Assembly: GCF_024763615.1 (NCBI RefSeq)
Contig: NC_077222.1
Span: 20,522,001 to 20,586,000, forward strand
Length of the DNA stretch: 64,000 nt
Reading direction: 5' to 3'
From: Phlebotomus papatasi
Taxonomy: Eukaryota; Arthropoda; Insecta; Diptera; Psychodidae
Shown here: one piece after another, positions 40,137 through 51,399 of the stretch
Layout of the letters: each line of letters starts with the position of its first letter
Numbering within the stretch: position 1 is the stretch's first letter
Made by a program: the position numbers and the translations under genes
The notes under the pieces: model-generated
What the model saw: the letters and a program-made list of their open reading frames with translations, nothing else
Told to the model about the DNA's origin: nothing
The model's database searches: none

Positions 40137-40634
40137 TTGGAAATCCTCTACGGCAGGGATCACATTCCACACAGGAATAATCTAATTGCACTGTAAACAT
40201 GTTTATAATCTGGTCTTGATCTTCTTGTGTGTGTCTGCAGCAAGAGGGAAGAGAGTTAAGTTATAATGAATGTGAAAGCACTACAACAAAGTTGATTTGT
40301 AGGTGGGAAATGGTATAAATTATGAAAAAATTTTCTCAGTCCTGGACAGAAGATGCCCATCAGGAGCCCCTTTAGCCGTTTATTACATAATAAATTATGA
40401 ATTGAATTGCCTAAAAAAAATATATTCGTAAAATGCATTTGTGTTTTTATTAAATAGCTTTTAGAAGACTAAAGGTTTCTACACATTGTGAAAAATTTTC
40501 GTCAAAATGAAGCATTTTGAAGTAAATCCGTCAAAAAATTGTCGGTTGCATCGACAGTTGTCGTATTGCATTTGAACGACGTCATATTGGTCGTTTTTGA
40601 AGAGGCTTTGCCCTGGATAGATTCATGGTTTAAG

Positions 40635-42285
40635 CCGAGAGGTGACTAAGCTCATTCAGAGCCAAATCAGTTCCGTTCACAGTTCACTCACACCACAAAT
40701 GGGGCTTAGGGAAAAGTGTTTTTTTAATGCGGTAGCGTGTGAATATTTCAAACTAGTATTAGGGGTATTAAAGAAAGTGCTTATAATTTGGGACAGCTTA
40801 TAATTTCGGACACTGAGGGTAATTTTGGACACCAATAAACTGATTAAAATTATGTAATTTTCTTGGAATATTTAATGAATAAAGAACTCTGTCTAAATTC
40901 TTTTTAGAAGATGTTAACACTATATTTCTTTACATTTCGAATATAATTTGTACATTTTGAATATGATCTGGAATATTGAAAGGATAATGCATTCAAAAGC
41001 ATGCCTTCCTCCAACACTCACTGGTTACTTCAGAACATTACTTTCTTCGAATTTATGTTTAGGGAATGAAATGATTTTGTATTCAAAACAACTAGCAGAA
41101 TTCACCTACCAAGACCCGATCAAATTGACCGGTTCAAAATTAACACATATTTAATCGGTGTAATGTCACTATCAAACTTTATGAATGTCCTTAAATACGC
41201 ATGTACAGTAGACTCTCTCTCAGATGGACATTTGGGGCGATATGTCATCTGATTTATCGATAGATTTGGGCGTCAGCCTTTGTAAATTCCACAAAAAAAG
41301 CGCTCAATTATAAAGGATCACGATAAAAAAGGAAGAACTACAGCGAATTTTAGCAAATTAGCTTCATAATTAAATGTCAACAAAATTTTTCCTCCGATTG
41401 AAAAAGAGCCGATTGAGCGAGAATATTACTAAATTTATCAATACAAAAAGCCCTGTCCAAATTGTACCATTGTCCAACTTGTACCACTTTACCTTAGATG
41501 ATTTTTTCAAATTCGGGCATTTGGGACCAAAATGTCTCTTGAATTATGGTGTCTACACACTAGAAGCAATTTTCGTCAAAAATTGACATTTTTAAAAAAA
41601 ATCTGACGTTTCTGTCTACAAAGGATAGGGGAAATTTTCTTTAAAAGGCATTTTTTAAAGAAATTTCTACTAGTGTGTAGAGGCCATAGAGAGAAATTCG
41701 GGCGACATTTTTTTTTAAATGCAACGATTTTTTATTCATCTGCATACACATATTGAGCTTACATACTCATATTTATTGTAAATTTCATTAAAATCCGTTA
41801 ATAATGGAAAATCGGGAAAATCACATAAAAACTAAGACAAACTGTGGAAAATTTGAGCATATTTGCTTCATTATTTGATAATTGTAATCAAATTTGAAAA
41901 ATGACAAATGTTTTCAAATGTAACTGCTGTCCGAATAAAAAAGTAGCCCGATCTTAAAAGAGCCGAATTAGCGAGAGTCTACTGTATAATATAATAGACC
42001 TTATAATGTTAGACCGGTTAGACCATATTATAGGAAATCTAAGTAAATTGAATAAATAAATAAATAATAACACCACTGGTCGAGTTGAGGAACCGGCCGA
42101 CTACAAGACACATTTCCTTAACATTTCAGCCTACATTTTTTTTAACAATATTGTTTGTGCATTCGTCTCGATAAGCACATTCAGATGATAGTTCAAAACT
42201 TCTCCAAATTAGGTTCAGATTTTCCAAACATAAAGTCTTGATTAATTTCAAATTACAGAAGTTAGGCGATATGGTGAAGCCTTAA
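40635..42285. repeat. Direct duplication, copy 1 (1.65 kb)
   Basis: Nearly identical to 43303-44956: I find about eight substitutions and one 4-bp indel (TTCACTCACACC versus TTCACACC). Five of the substitutions fall within about 40 bases near 41310-41350. The segment is composite: its left part is related to one arm of the long-TIR element at 44985-45487, then come CAGTAGACTCTC elements with a nested ATGGYSTCTACAC hairpin (41556-41690), then the GTTAGGCGAYATGGTGAAGCC repeat. No gene is recognisable. Confidence 0.9.
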
Positions 42286-43306
42286 CTCTTTCGTTTCCTT
42301 TGGGACTCTGGGTACCCATGGAAAAAATAATTTTTTTAGACTATTTAGAATCGATAAAATTCCGATTCTTGTGGATGATTACAAACTATAAGGATGTCCA
42401 AATCTAGGATATTTTTTGCAGCATCCCAATTAACTCCTGAGCTAAGATATTCTTGGTCAAAAATCGTGAATTTTCGATTTTCTGCTTCCTTGCACATATT
42501 GTGACTTTTTTCATATTTCTAGACCCGAATAAGGAAAAACCTCTCGGGGCCAATAAGTATGATAACTAACAATTACAGATTACATAAATTCGAAAAACAA
42601 TTTTTTCATAAATTTTCAAAAAACTTGTTCAAAGTTGATGGGTACTCTCGTCCCCAAAAATCTTGAGGTCAAATGTAAGGTTATCCCGCCAGTGCCCGCC
42701 ATTTGCTTTTTGACACCAACCTTGTAAGAAAATTCAAGCGGGAGCGAAATTTTTGTCAATATGGCCGATAATTTTGACATTTGGCAGCGAAAAAGATTGC
42801 TTTCGGGGAACTTTTTCCTATTCTTCCAGATTTTGGTGAATTCTGATTGTCCAGGAAGTGTTTTTTTGGCTCTTGAGAAAGCTTAATGTGTCTGCAATAA
42901 CATCCTGTTGAGAGAAATGTGTGTTAAAGTGCTATTCTGTGAAATATTTTGAGGAATCTGTTGGCAAGCAGGAGCTGGGTGTCCTTTTCAGCACTTCCTG
43001 GACATCCCACAAGATACTGGTCAATAATTCTTCTTGTTTTAGTGATCAACATTGTAAAGGAGTCATTTGACATGCAAAAATAATTCACAAAATTGATATT
43101 ATTGGCTTTTGGAAAATTGAAGTTTGTCCAAGTTTCTATCTTTTGCGTTCTGTAGGGGACGAGAGTTCCCATGAGTTTTCCAATTTCCCAGAGGCGGAGA
43201 AAATTCTTTCTCTACAAAAGTATTATATTTGACCACTAAGAGTTACAATAAAGTGAGTTTTACTGAAAATCGTTCGCTGGATATGTTGTGGTCCGGAAAG
43301 AGTTAA
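42282..43306. mobile_element. TTAA-flanked element between the two duplicate copies
   Basis: A 1.0-kb insert with TTAA at both edges and short inverted ends, TTAACTCTTTCG and GGAAAGAGTTAA. Its left part resembles the element at 2741-3259 (GGGTACCCATGG, AATAATTTTTTTAGACTA). A less AT-rich segment at about 42670-42800 and an 82-codon minus-strand open frame (42924-43172) containing NYFCMSNDSFTMLI could be a scrap of transposase; the resemblance to Harbinger-type N-termini is weak. Confidence 0.6.
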
Positions 43307-44956
43307 GCGCCGAGAGGTGACTAAGCTCATTCAGAGCCAAATCAGTTCCGTTCACAGTTCACACCACAAATGGGGCTTAGGGAAAAGTGTTTTTTTAATG
43401 CGGTAGCGTGTGAATATTTCAAACTAGTATTAGGGGTATTAAAGAAAGTGCTTATAATTTGGGACAGCTTATAATTTCGGACACTGAGGGTAATTTTGGA
43501 CACCAATAAACTGATTAAAATTATGTAATTTTCTTGGAATATTTAATGAATAAAGAACTCTGTCTAAATTCTTTTTAGAAGATGTTAACACTATATTTCT
43601 TTACATTTCGAATATAATTTGTACATTTTGAATATGATCTGGAATATTGAAAGGATAATGCATTCAAAAGCATGCCTTCCTCCAACACTCACTGGTTACT
43701 TCAGAACATTACTTTCTTCGAATTTATGTTTAGGGAATGAAATGATTTTGTATTCAAAACAACTAGCAGAATTCACCTACCAAGACCCGATCAAATTGAC
43801 CGGTTCAAAATTAACACATATTTAATCGGTGTAATGTCACTATCAAACTTTATGAATTTCCTTAAATACGCATGTACAGTAGACTCTCTCTCAGATGGAC
43901 ATTTGGGGCGATATGTCATCTGATTTATCGATAGATTTGGGCGTCAGCCTTTGTAAATTCCACAAAAAAAGCGCTCAATTTTAAAGAATCACAATAAAAA
44001 AGGAAGAACTGCAGTGAATTTTAGCAAATTAGCTTCATAATTAAATGTCAACAAAATTTTTCCTCCGATTGAAAAAGAGCCGATTGAGCGAGAATATTAC
44101 TAAATTTATCAATACAAAAAGCCCTGTCCAAATTGTACCATTGTCCAACTTGTACCACTTTACCTTAGATGATTTTTTCAAATTCGGGCATTTGGGACCA
44201 AAATGTCTCTTGAATTATGGTGTCTACACACTAGAAGCAATTTTCGTCAAAAATTGACATTTTTAAAAAAAATCTGACGTTTCTGTCTACAAAGGATAGG
44301 GGAAATTTTCTTTAAAAGGCATTTTTTAAAGAAATTTCTACTAGTGTGTAGAGGCCATAGAGAGAAATTCGGGCGACATTTTTTTTTAAATGCAACGATT
44401 TTTTATTCATCTGCATACACATATTGAGCTTACATACTCATATTTATTGTAAATTTCATTAAAATCCGTTAATAATGGAAAATCGGGAAAATCACATAAA
44501 AACTAAGACAAACTGTGGAAAATTTGAGCATATTTGCTTCATTATTTGATAATTGTAATCAAATTTGAAAAATGACAAATGTTTTCAAATGTAACTGCTG
44601 TCCGAATAAAAAAGTAGCCCGATCTTAAAAGAGCCGAATTAGCGAGAGTCTACTGTATAATATAATAGACCTTATAATGTTAGACCGGTTAGACCATATT
44701 ATAGGAAATCTAAGTAAATTGAATAAATAAATAAATAATAACACCACTGGTCGAGTTGAGGAACCGGCCGACTACAAGACACATTTCCTTAACATTTCAG
44801 CCTACATTTTTTTTAACAATATTGTTTGTGCATTCGTCTCGATAAGCACATTCAGATGATAGTTCAAAACTTCTCCAAATTAGGTTCAAATTTTCCAAAC
44901 ATAAAGTCTTGATTAATTTCAAATTACAGAAGTTAGGCGACATGGTGAAGCCTTAA
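43303..44956. repeat. Direct duplication, copy 2 (1.65 kb)
   Basis: The second copy starts at TTAAGCGCCGAGAGG right after the TTAA element and ends at GAAGCCTTAA. Here the host repeat continues naturally into GTCTGAAACCTG, which copy 1 lacks because the TTAA element follows. Confidence 0.9.
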
Positions 44957-44984
44957 GTCTGAAACCTGTATTAAATGCTGTAAT

Positions 44985-45487
44985 GTCCTGGACACACTTA
45001 CGACTAAAGTCCAGAGATGACTAAGCTCGTTCACAGCCAAGTCAGTTCCTGACACACTACAAACGAGGCTTAACATTTTCTGGCACTCACAAAACATAAC
45101 TTTCGTGGGTTTTTATACAGATATTTCTACTGAAATACACTAGTAGTCCTTTGAAAATGAAGCTACTTTTAAATTTACTTCACAATTCACGTATAACAAC
45201 AAGAATTATTCACTAGAATAGCTAAAATTGGCTTAAGTCGCGAGTTAGCTTCCACCTCACAAATAATTGTAATTAACAATAATTATTGGACGTGTACTGA
45301 GACACGATATTACAAATAGTTTCATTTTCAGAAGAGTATTAGTGCATTTCAGTAGAAATAACTGCATAAAAACCCAGGGAAGTTATGTTTTGTGGTGCTA
45401 AGCCTCATTTGCAGTGTGTCAGGAACTGACTTGACTATGAACTAGCTTAGTCGTCTCTGGACTTTAGTCGTAAGTGTGTCCAGGGCA
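44985..45487. mobile_element. Element with long (about 170 bp) terminal inverted repeats
   Basis: Left TCCTGGACACACTTACGACT and right AGTCGTAAGTGTGTCCAGG. The complementarity continues through CAAGTCAGTTCCTGACACAC and CAAAACATAACTT and on to about 170 bases, leaving a core of about 160 bp. It is noncoding. Its arm is related to the left end of the duplicated segments. Confidence 0.8.
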
Positions 45488-48342
45488 TAATGTTTTTAAT
45501 TTACTATTTTCTGGAAAATTTTTATTGAACTATCAAATTTTGAAAAATCTCTGCAATTGCCATTTTTTTTTGGAAATTTAAGGCCGGAAATGGGCTAAAC
45601 CTTATATCGTTTATCGTATTATATTAACTTCCGCAACAAATTCCATTTATTTCACAATAAATTACATTGATATTATATATTCCCAATTCCCTAAAGTTAT
45701 TTTTCTCAATTTAGGGAAGGTGCATTTCAAATGAATTCCCTTACGTTTTTGAAAATATTCAAATTTGAGGAGTGAGAAATGTCATCTTTACCCCCCAATT
45801 GTTCAAATTTGAGGAACTCTACTGTATTCACACGGTTTGTGTCTTGGATTTCAAGATTCTAAGATAGATTTGACATCTTGATCCTGATTTTTTGATTTCA
45901 GAATACCAAAATCTTGGAATTTTTTTTGATCTTGATTTTGGTCTCAAAATTGAGACCATTGTTCACAATATGATCATGCTACGAGCGTTTTTTGTTCTTT
46001 AGCAAACCATTGTTTGTAAATGTTCGTAAACACACAAAAAATGTTCTGTAAAATTTCGTCACTGTGTCACCTTTTTTTGTGGATTATGCGATTCACGAGG
46101 ATTTCGTAAGTCCCCAGTTCACAAAGATTCACAAAATTCACAAACATTTTCGAAATTTTTTTTCTGTGTTGGGATTGATTTGAATATAGTCAAAGGATTC
46201 ATTAGATTTTCAAAAACTAATAATGTTGCATGTTATTTAGGATTTTGAGTATTTTTTGAAATGGGTTGAGCCTCCAGTTTGAAATGTGTTTAAGGAAGGA
46301 CTTTCTGGCCTAAAACTGTTGAGGTTAATATTTCGTGATTAAGTATTGTGCGAGTAGATCAGAGGTATGCAAGAACCGTTTGAAACTGAACAAACGTCAA
46401 ATGAAACTTTTACGTCAATTGTCAAAACGCTACCTGAACAAACTTATTTTGACGTTTATTCGGTTTCAACGGTTTTTGCACACCTCTGGAGTAGATGCCC
46501 AAGTAATTTCCATCTGGGTAAAGAAAAGTTTAAATCCGTTAATTTTCACAGGCCATTAACCTCTTAAACATTCTTTTTTTTATATCCATACACTGAATTA
46601 TAATATTAATATTCTAACACTTTGGAGATTATTTAATTTTAATCAGATATAATTAAATTTTAATTCTTGATACCAGCAGCTATGTATGCGAATATTTTGT
46701 TTCAAAACTTTTGCAGGAAAAAAATGCATACGAGGCTGAACTTTACATTATACCGATTCCAAATCGAGCTATTAAAGTTATAGTTTATTAATTTCAATGG
46801 GATTTAGCCGAGGAATCATTTGAATAATTTTGCATTAATAGATATTTGCGGTCGAATAGATGAAAAAAGTTCTTCAAGTGGAAAAATACACCGTCATCTG
46901 TGGAAATTCCAAGAACTTTTCTCTCCTTTCTATCGAATCTTTGCAATCTTCCTGAATTTAAGAGCTTTTTTCTGCGAATGAGGAAAAAAATTGTAGGATA
47001 TGATTTTTTTTGTGTGGCTTTTTAAGACTTTTAATCCAATGCAAAAATTAAAGAAGCTTTGAAGTTAAATGAGCTACGGATGAATAACTGAGTTTGAAAT
47101 GGGTCAAATTGAGATACAAAAATAAACCAGCAGTAAACAAAGTTTGTGGTCAAAATAGGGCTTATTCTTCACAAAATTCAGAACTTCAATGGAATTCTAA
47201 ATATTTTTACGAAATCTGAGAATTGAGTATCCCATAATAAACCTCATGGCAAAAGATTCTCAATCTTGTTGAAGTTTTGGTGGGATGGCGCAAAAGGAGA
47301 GAAGAATTCGGGGAATCCTAATGTCTCAAAATGGAAAACAACAGGTGTGACTAGAAAATATCAAATACATAATTTTCTCCTGAATGGTGCGCCACATTTT
47401 TATTTATTATTTTTTGAGCTTCCACCAACATGAACAGGAGCCACATTCTTCGTTTATTTTTCACCAAAAAACTCCCGCTTTTCTTCTATGGTTCCCCAAG
47501 CATTTGCCAGTGAAAAACAGGAGATTCCACGTGTTTATTTTTTTACCTTGTTGAAAAGACATTAATAATCTCGAAGGAGAGGATTCCTCAGTTTATCTGC
47601 TAATTGGCTTGTAAAGATGCCCTAAGTAATTTAATATCACAATGAAGTATTAATTTATTAACATGTATGAGCATTTTTGCTTTCAATATTTCTTATTTTA
47701 TTGCTATAATGGCTATAATAGTTTCGAAAGTTTTTACAATTTCTTTTTAAACAGAGATAAATTAATAGTCAGGCTAATCCGACTAAACTTATTTATAGAT
47801 TGACTTGTACGAAATGTAGAAGAAAATTCAAATTTTCCAGCAGAGAGATTTTTTTTGCCGAGGCGCAACAAATTTATTAATTCATTGAACTGAAAAAGTC
47901 TAAAATTTTTTTTTATAAAAATAAATAGACTACCTGTTCAACCAACAAAAACATTTTTTTCAGGACTTTCACAAGTTGAAAAAATTTCCGTATCGAATAA
48001 AATTGCTTGCTCTTTGAATTCAAATAACAAAATAAATAATATTGAATACGTGTTTTTCGTGAATTGACCTTTTAAACTCGTTCTGAGTAGATTAAAAGTT
48101 TTTTAAAAACAACATTTTTTTAAAATATTTTTTTTCCAGCAGTATCAGATAATGAAAGCATGAAGGACATGTAGATTAGAAATGGTTGTAACTAAAAAAA
48201 AATATAATCAAGACATTGTTCGTCTTGTTCGTTGTAAATAATCTATCTCAGTCTCATGGTCCTTACACACTATAGAGAAATTTATGTCCATATTGAAACA
48301 AATTGCTTACGTTTATGCAGGAGAAACTCTTCAATATAAACA
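45488..48342. other. Intergenic, sparse repeats
   Basis: A hairpin at 46361-46488 is the only clear element. A TTTGTAAATGTTCG-rich fragment near 45990-46160 is a degenerate piece of the TACACGGAAAAA family. The rest is AT-rich with no gene that I can support. Confidence 0.4.
46361..46488. mobile_element. Hairpin repeat, AGAGGTATGCAAGAACCG ends
   Basis: The left AGAGGTATGCAAGAACCGTT pairs with the right CGGTTTTTGCACACCTCT, and AAACTGAACAAACGTCAA pairs with TTGACGTTTATTCGGTTT. A diverged relative lies at about 36495-36612. Confidence 0.65.
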
Positions 48343-48598
48343 CACTGAGAGAATTCCGAAAAAGTTAAAATAACATTCCGGAAATGTTAATTTTACCTTG
48401 CAGTATTGATCCGAAATCGGTGTAAATATTACCCTTTTTAGGTGTATTGGGGGTTAAAGTTACCATTATTCATGTTAATTTTACACTTAAAAAGGTGTAA
48501 AGTTAACATTAAAAAATGTTGATATATTTTTACACCTAAAAAGTGTTAAAGTTATGAGGAAAAAAAGTTAATCGCACCCTCTTTTTTTTCTCAGTGCA
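48343..48598. mobile_element. MITE, TACACTGAG family, copy 5 (inverted)
   Basis: The same 255-bp element in the opposite orientation, starting CACTGAGAGAATTCCG and ending CTTTTTTTTCTCAGTGCA. The outer TA is changed on one side. Confidence 0.75.
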
Positions 48599-48648
48599 TA
48601 AATTTATCTAATTTGTAGAGTCCATTATTAATTATTGATAAATGGAGC

Positions 48649-49072
48649 TACACGGAAAAATATTTCGTAAAATTATTGGTAAATGTTTGTGAACTTCTAC
48701 TGGGTACTTATAAAATGCTCGTAACTCATATAATCCCCTAAAAGATTCGTAAATGTGTGTACCATGTTATTCATAACATGATAATTTGACGAGAATCTTT
48801 TGTTCCTTCTTCGTAAATGTTCGTAAGCACACAAAAAATATTCGTAAGATTTTGTCATTTGTTCGTAAAATTTTGTCAGACAAAAAAAAATGTAGAAATA
48901 CATGTTTTTAAAAGAAAAAAATTGTCTTCAAACTTATGTTACGAACAATATTTATGAAAAAGTACAAACTTTTACTAACTTTTTTGTCAGTTGTATGATT
49001 TACGTGCATTTTGTAAGTACCCAGTAGAAATTCACAAACATTTACGAAGTGTTTGTAAATTTTTTCGGTGTA
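48649..49072. mobile_element. MITE, TACACGGAAAAA ends, TTCGTAA-rich
   Basis: Ends TACACGGAAAAATATTTCG and AATTTTTTCGGTGTA. The interior is dense in TTCGTAAA and TTTACGAA half-sites, so it can fold in many ways. A related element is at 56731-57090; fragments occur near 45990-46160 and 53040-53190. Confidence 0.7.
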
Positions 49073-49144
49073 TTGCTATTCAGACAATGTACTAGAGATA
49101 GAATGTTTATACTTTCAAACAGTTTTTTTTTACAGAAAAATAGA

Positions 49145-49328
49145 TAGGGGCAAGTGGGGCACCTTTGAAATTGAGATTTTTCTCCTATGTTTAAGTGGAT
49201 CTGAGCCATATCATAATGTAATTTAGCTTCTCAATCCGTTTGTGCAGCTAAATTACATCACGATTAGATTCAATTTTATTTAAAAATAGGTGAAAAATCG
49301 TAATTTCAAAGATGCCCCTCTTCCCCTA
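49145..49328. mobile_element. MITE, GGGGCAAGTGGGGCA family
   Basis: A 184-bp TA-flanked element: TAGGGGCAAGTGGGGCACC and GATGCCCCTCTTCCCCTA, with an inner ATCATAATGTAATTTAGC / GCTAAATTACATCACGAT pair. Confidence 0.75.
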
Positions 49329-50168
49329 GAGAAAAAAATGTTTATTAAGGAAGTCTTTATGAAACACCAGTCTTAACGGTCAATGAATTTAAATTCTTTG
49401 CAATAAAATCTTTGAAAGACTATTTTTTTATTGTGTACCCATCTAAGAAAAGAATTTGTCACCCAGACTTCAAATCAGAAAAGATAATGAAGGAAAGTTT
49501 AATAAAAATCGACTCCATGCCAAAATTTATCAAAATTTAGTATATAAAATGCTAAAATTTTAAATACACCTTTAAGCTTATTTTCCCAATTTAATTCTAT
49601 TGAAAATGTATCATTGGTAATCATAATACTTATCACATGGATGTACGAAAATTTTAATTTAGTGTTGCAGGTTATAAGTTTTCCTACTTTGTACTAGAGT
49701 GCTGTCAATTTTTTGACATATGAAATTTAGTACAAAATCAAAATATTGTTCCTACACATTCTTTTCTTCATGAAAAAGCAAAATGTCAAAAAGAAATAGT
49801 AATTACATACAATTCTAGGTTTTATTTACTCCTAGAAAAATTAAGACTTTTTAGAATTTTAAAGAAAAGAAAAAATCTATGAAGTATAAAAAAAGAGCTG
49901 TCAAATTTATTCAAATGTCTCAGCTAATAGGCTAGTTTTTAGTACATCTTAAAAAATAGTTTTTGTTTTGGATAATTCAATTTTCTATTAATATTAGCAT
50001 CATCATTAAGTAATTATAAAAAGTTCATTGTGTCTATAATAAGATTTTAACGTGCAGCTGAATGACTAGTTTGTAACTAAAGATTTATTGCAAACTTTAT
50101 TCAAACGATATAAAGACGAGGAAGGGTTTACAATTTAACAAAGTATAAGAATTTTATCAAACCAAGCG
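49329..50168. other. Intergenic, nothing recognised
   Basis: AT-rich, with no open frame or repeat that I can name. Confidence 0.4.
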
Positions 50169-50404
50169 TAGGGTCGGAGGAACGTCTGTTTGACAGGGAA
50201 CCCCTATTGACACTTTTGTCAAAATGTTGAAAATTATTTAATGTATCTAATAAAATATAAGTAATATAACGTTTTTTCTGTAATATACGTTTTACTATAA
50301 ACAGAGATGTTCAATTTTCGTATCCCAAATAGTACAGAGTAGGGTGTCAATAGGTGCTGACACGAGTTCTTCTTAAAGTGTCAATAGACGTTCCTTTCAC
50401 CCTA
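50169..50404. mobile_element. MITE, TAGGGTCGGAGGAACGTCT ends
   Basis: Left TAGGGTCGGAGGAACGTCT and right AGACGTTCCTTTCACCCTA; inner CTATTGACACTTTTG and GTGTCAATAGACG are also inverted. About 236 bp. Confidence 0.7.
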
Positions 50405-51182
50405 GTAGTAGTTTTGAAACCAAATTAGAAAAATATAGGTTTTGGTTTTTAGTAGAAGTTGTCTGGGTTGTGTAAGTGTTATTTTTTATGGCGCCTATAT
50501 ACATTATGAGAAATTTGCGTTAAATATTTAGTACTTTCAAATAAATTGCTAGTGAATCACCAATATATTTAAGGAATAGTATTAAATGAAGGTTTTGACG
50601 TAAATTTCTCACAATGTGTAACGTAAAATTTTAATTTCCGGACAAACTAATTTGAACAATTTTTTTTAAATTTATAAAAATCAATTAAATAGTGTAAAAA
50701 GTACTCCAGAATTGCTTAATTACCAATTTATTACTAAATTTTATTAAAGTCAAAGATTTTAATGAGCAAAATTTATATGGAAATAATGTGAAATGTTCTA
50801 AGCAAGAGTGTGTGCGAATTCTCTAAGCCTTCCACTAGTATATTTTACTACCTACTATATTCCCATATTAAAAATTATTTAAAAAAAATTGATATTGGAG
50901 ATAAATGTCAGAAACAATATCACGATATAACCACAGAGGGAAGCGAGGAAGGCGTACAGTAGCGTTGAGCTTTTGCAAAACATCTTGTATTTTTTCCTAT
51001 GAGGTACTATACCACTGATGCTTCCGGAAGGAGTTGGTCTTCCTGTTTTCGAAATGAGATCATTATTGGAAGTTTTATTTTAGGGAATATGCAGTGAATT
51101 TAATGAAACCACATTGATTAATAATTCAATAAATCATAATTTGTTCTGTAAACATTTAGGTTTTTATCATAACAAATTATAG
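50405..51182. other. Intergenic, nothing certain
   Basis: A possible hairpin repeat lies at about 50505-50625 (GAGAAATTTGCGTTAAATA versus ACGTAAATTTCTCAC). Otherwise AT-rich. Confidence 0.35.
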
Positions 51183-51399
51183 TAGGTGAGACCGGGGCAG
51201 ATTTAGACACGCATGGTATTAGACAGTGGGATGTTATAGGCTGCTATAGAAGGAATATTGAAGAAACCACTACTTATTCGAAGAAAACACATACCTTCCT
51301 ATTTATTGAAATATTTATCAGCCTGTTTAAACATTTTCTTACAAATTATACGCAATGAAAAATTTCATTTGCTGGCTAATTCTGCCCCGGTCTCCCCTA
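51183..51399. mobile_element. MITE, TAGGTGAGACCGGGGCAGA family, copy 1
   Basis: A 217-bp element ending TTCTGCCCCGGTCTCCCCTA. It matches 57090-57317 in both ends and body (ACGCATGGTATTAGACAGTG, CTACTTATTCGAAGAAAACA). Confidence 0.8.

Noticed and set aside
40948..44257. Paired 68- and 70-codon open frames conserved in two places, suggesting duplicated small genes
   Set aside because: Their conservation follows from the 1.65-kb DNA duplication as a whole; noncoding parts are equally conserved, and the frames run through transposon ends.
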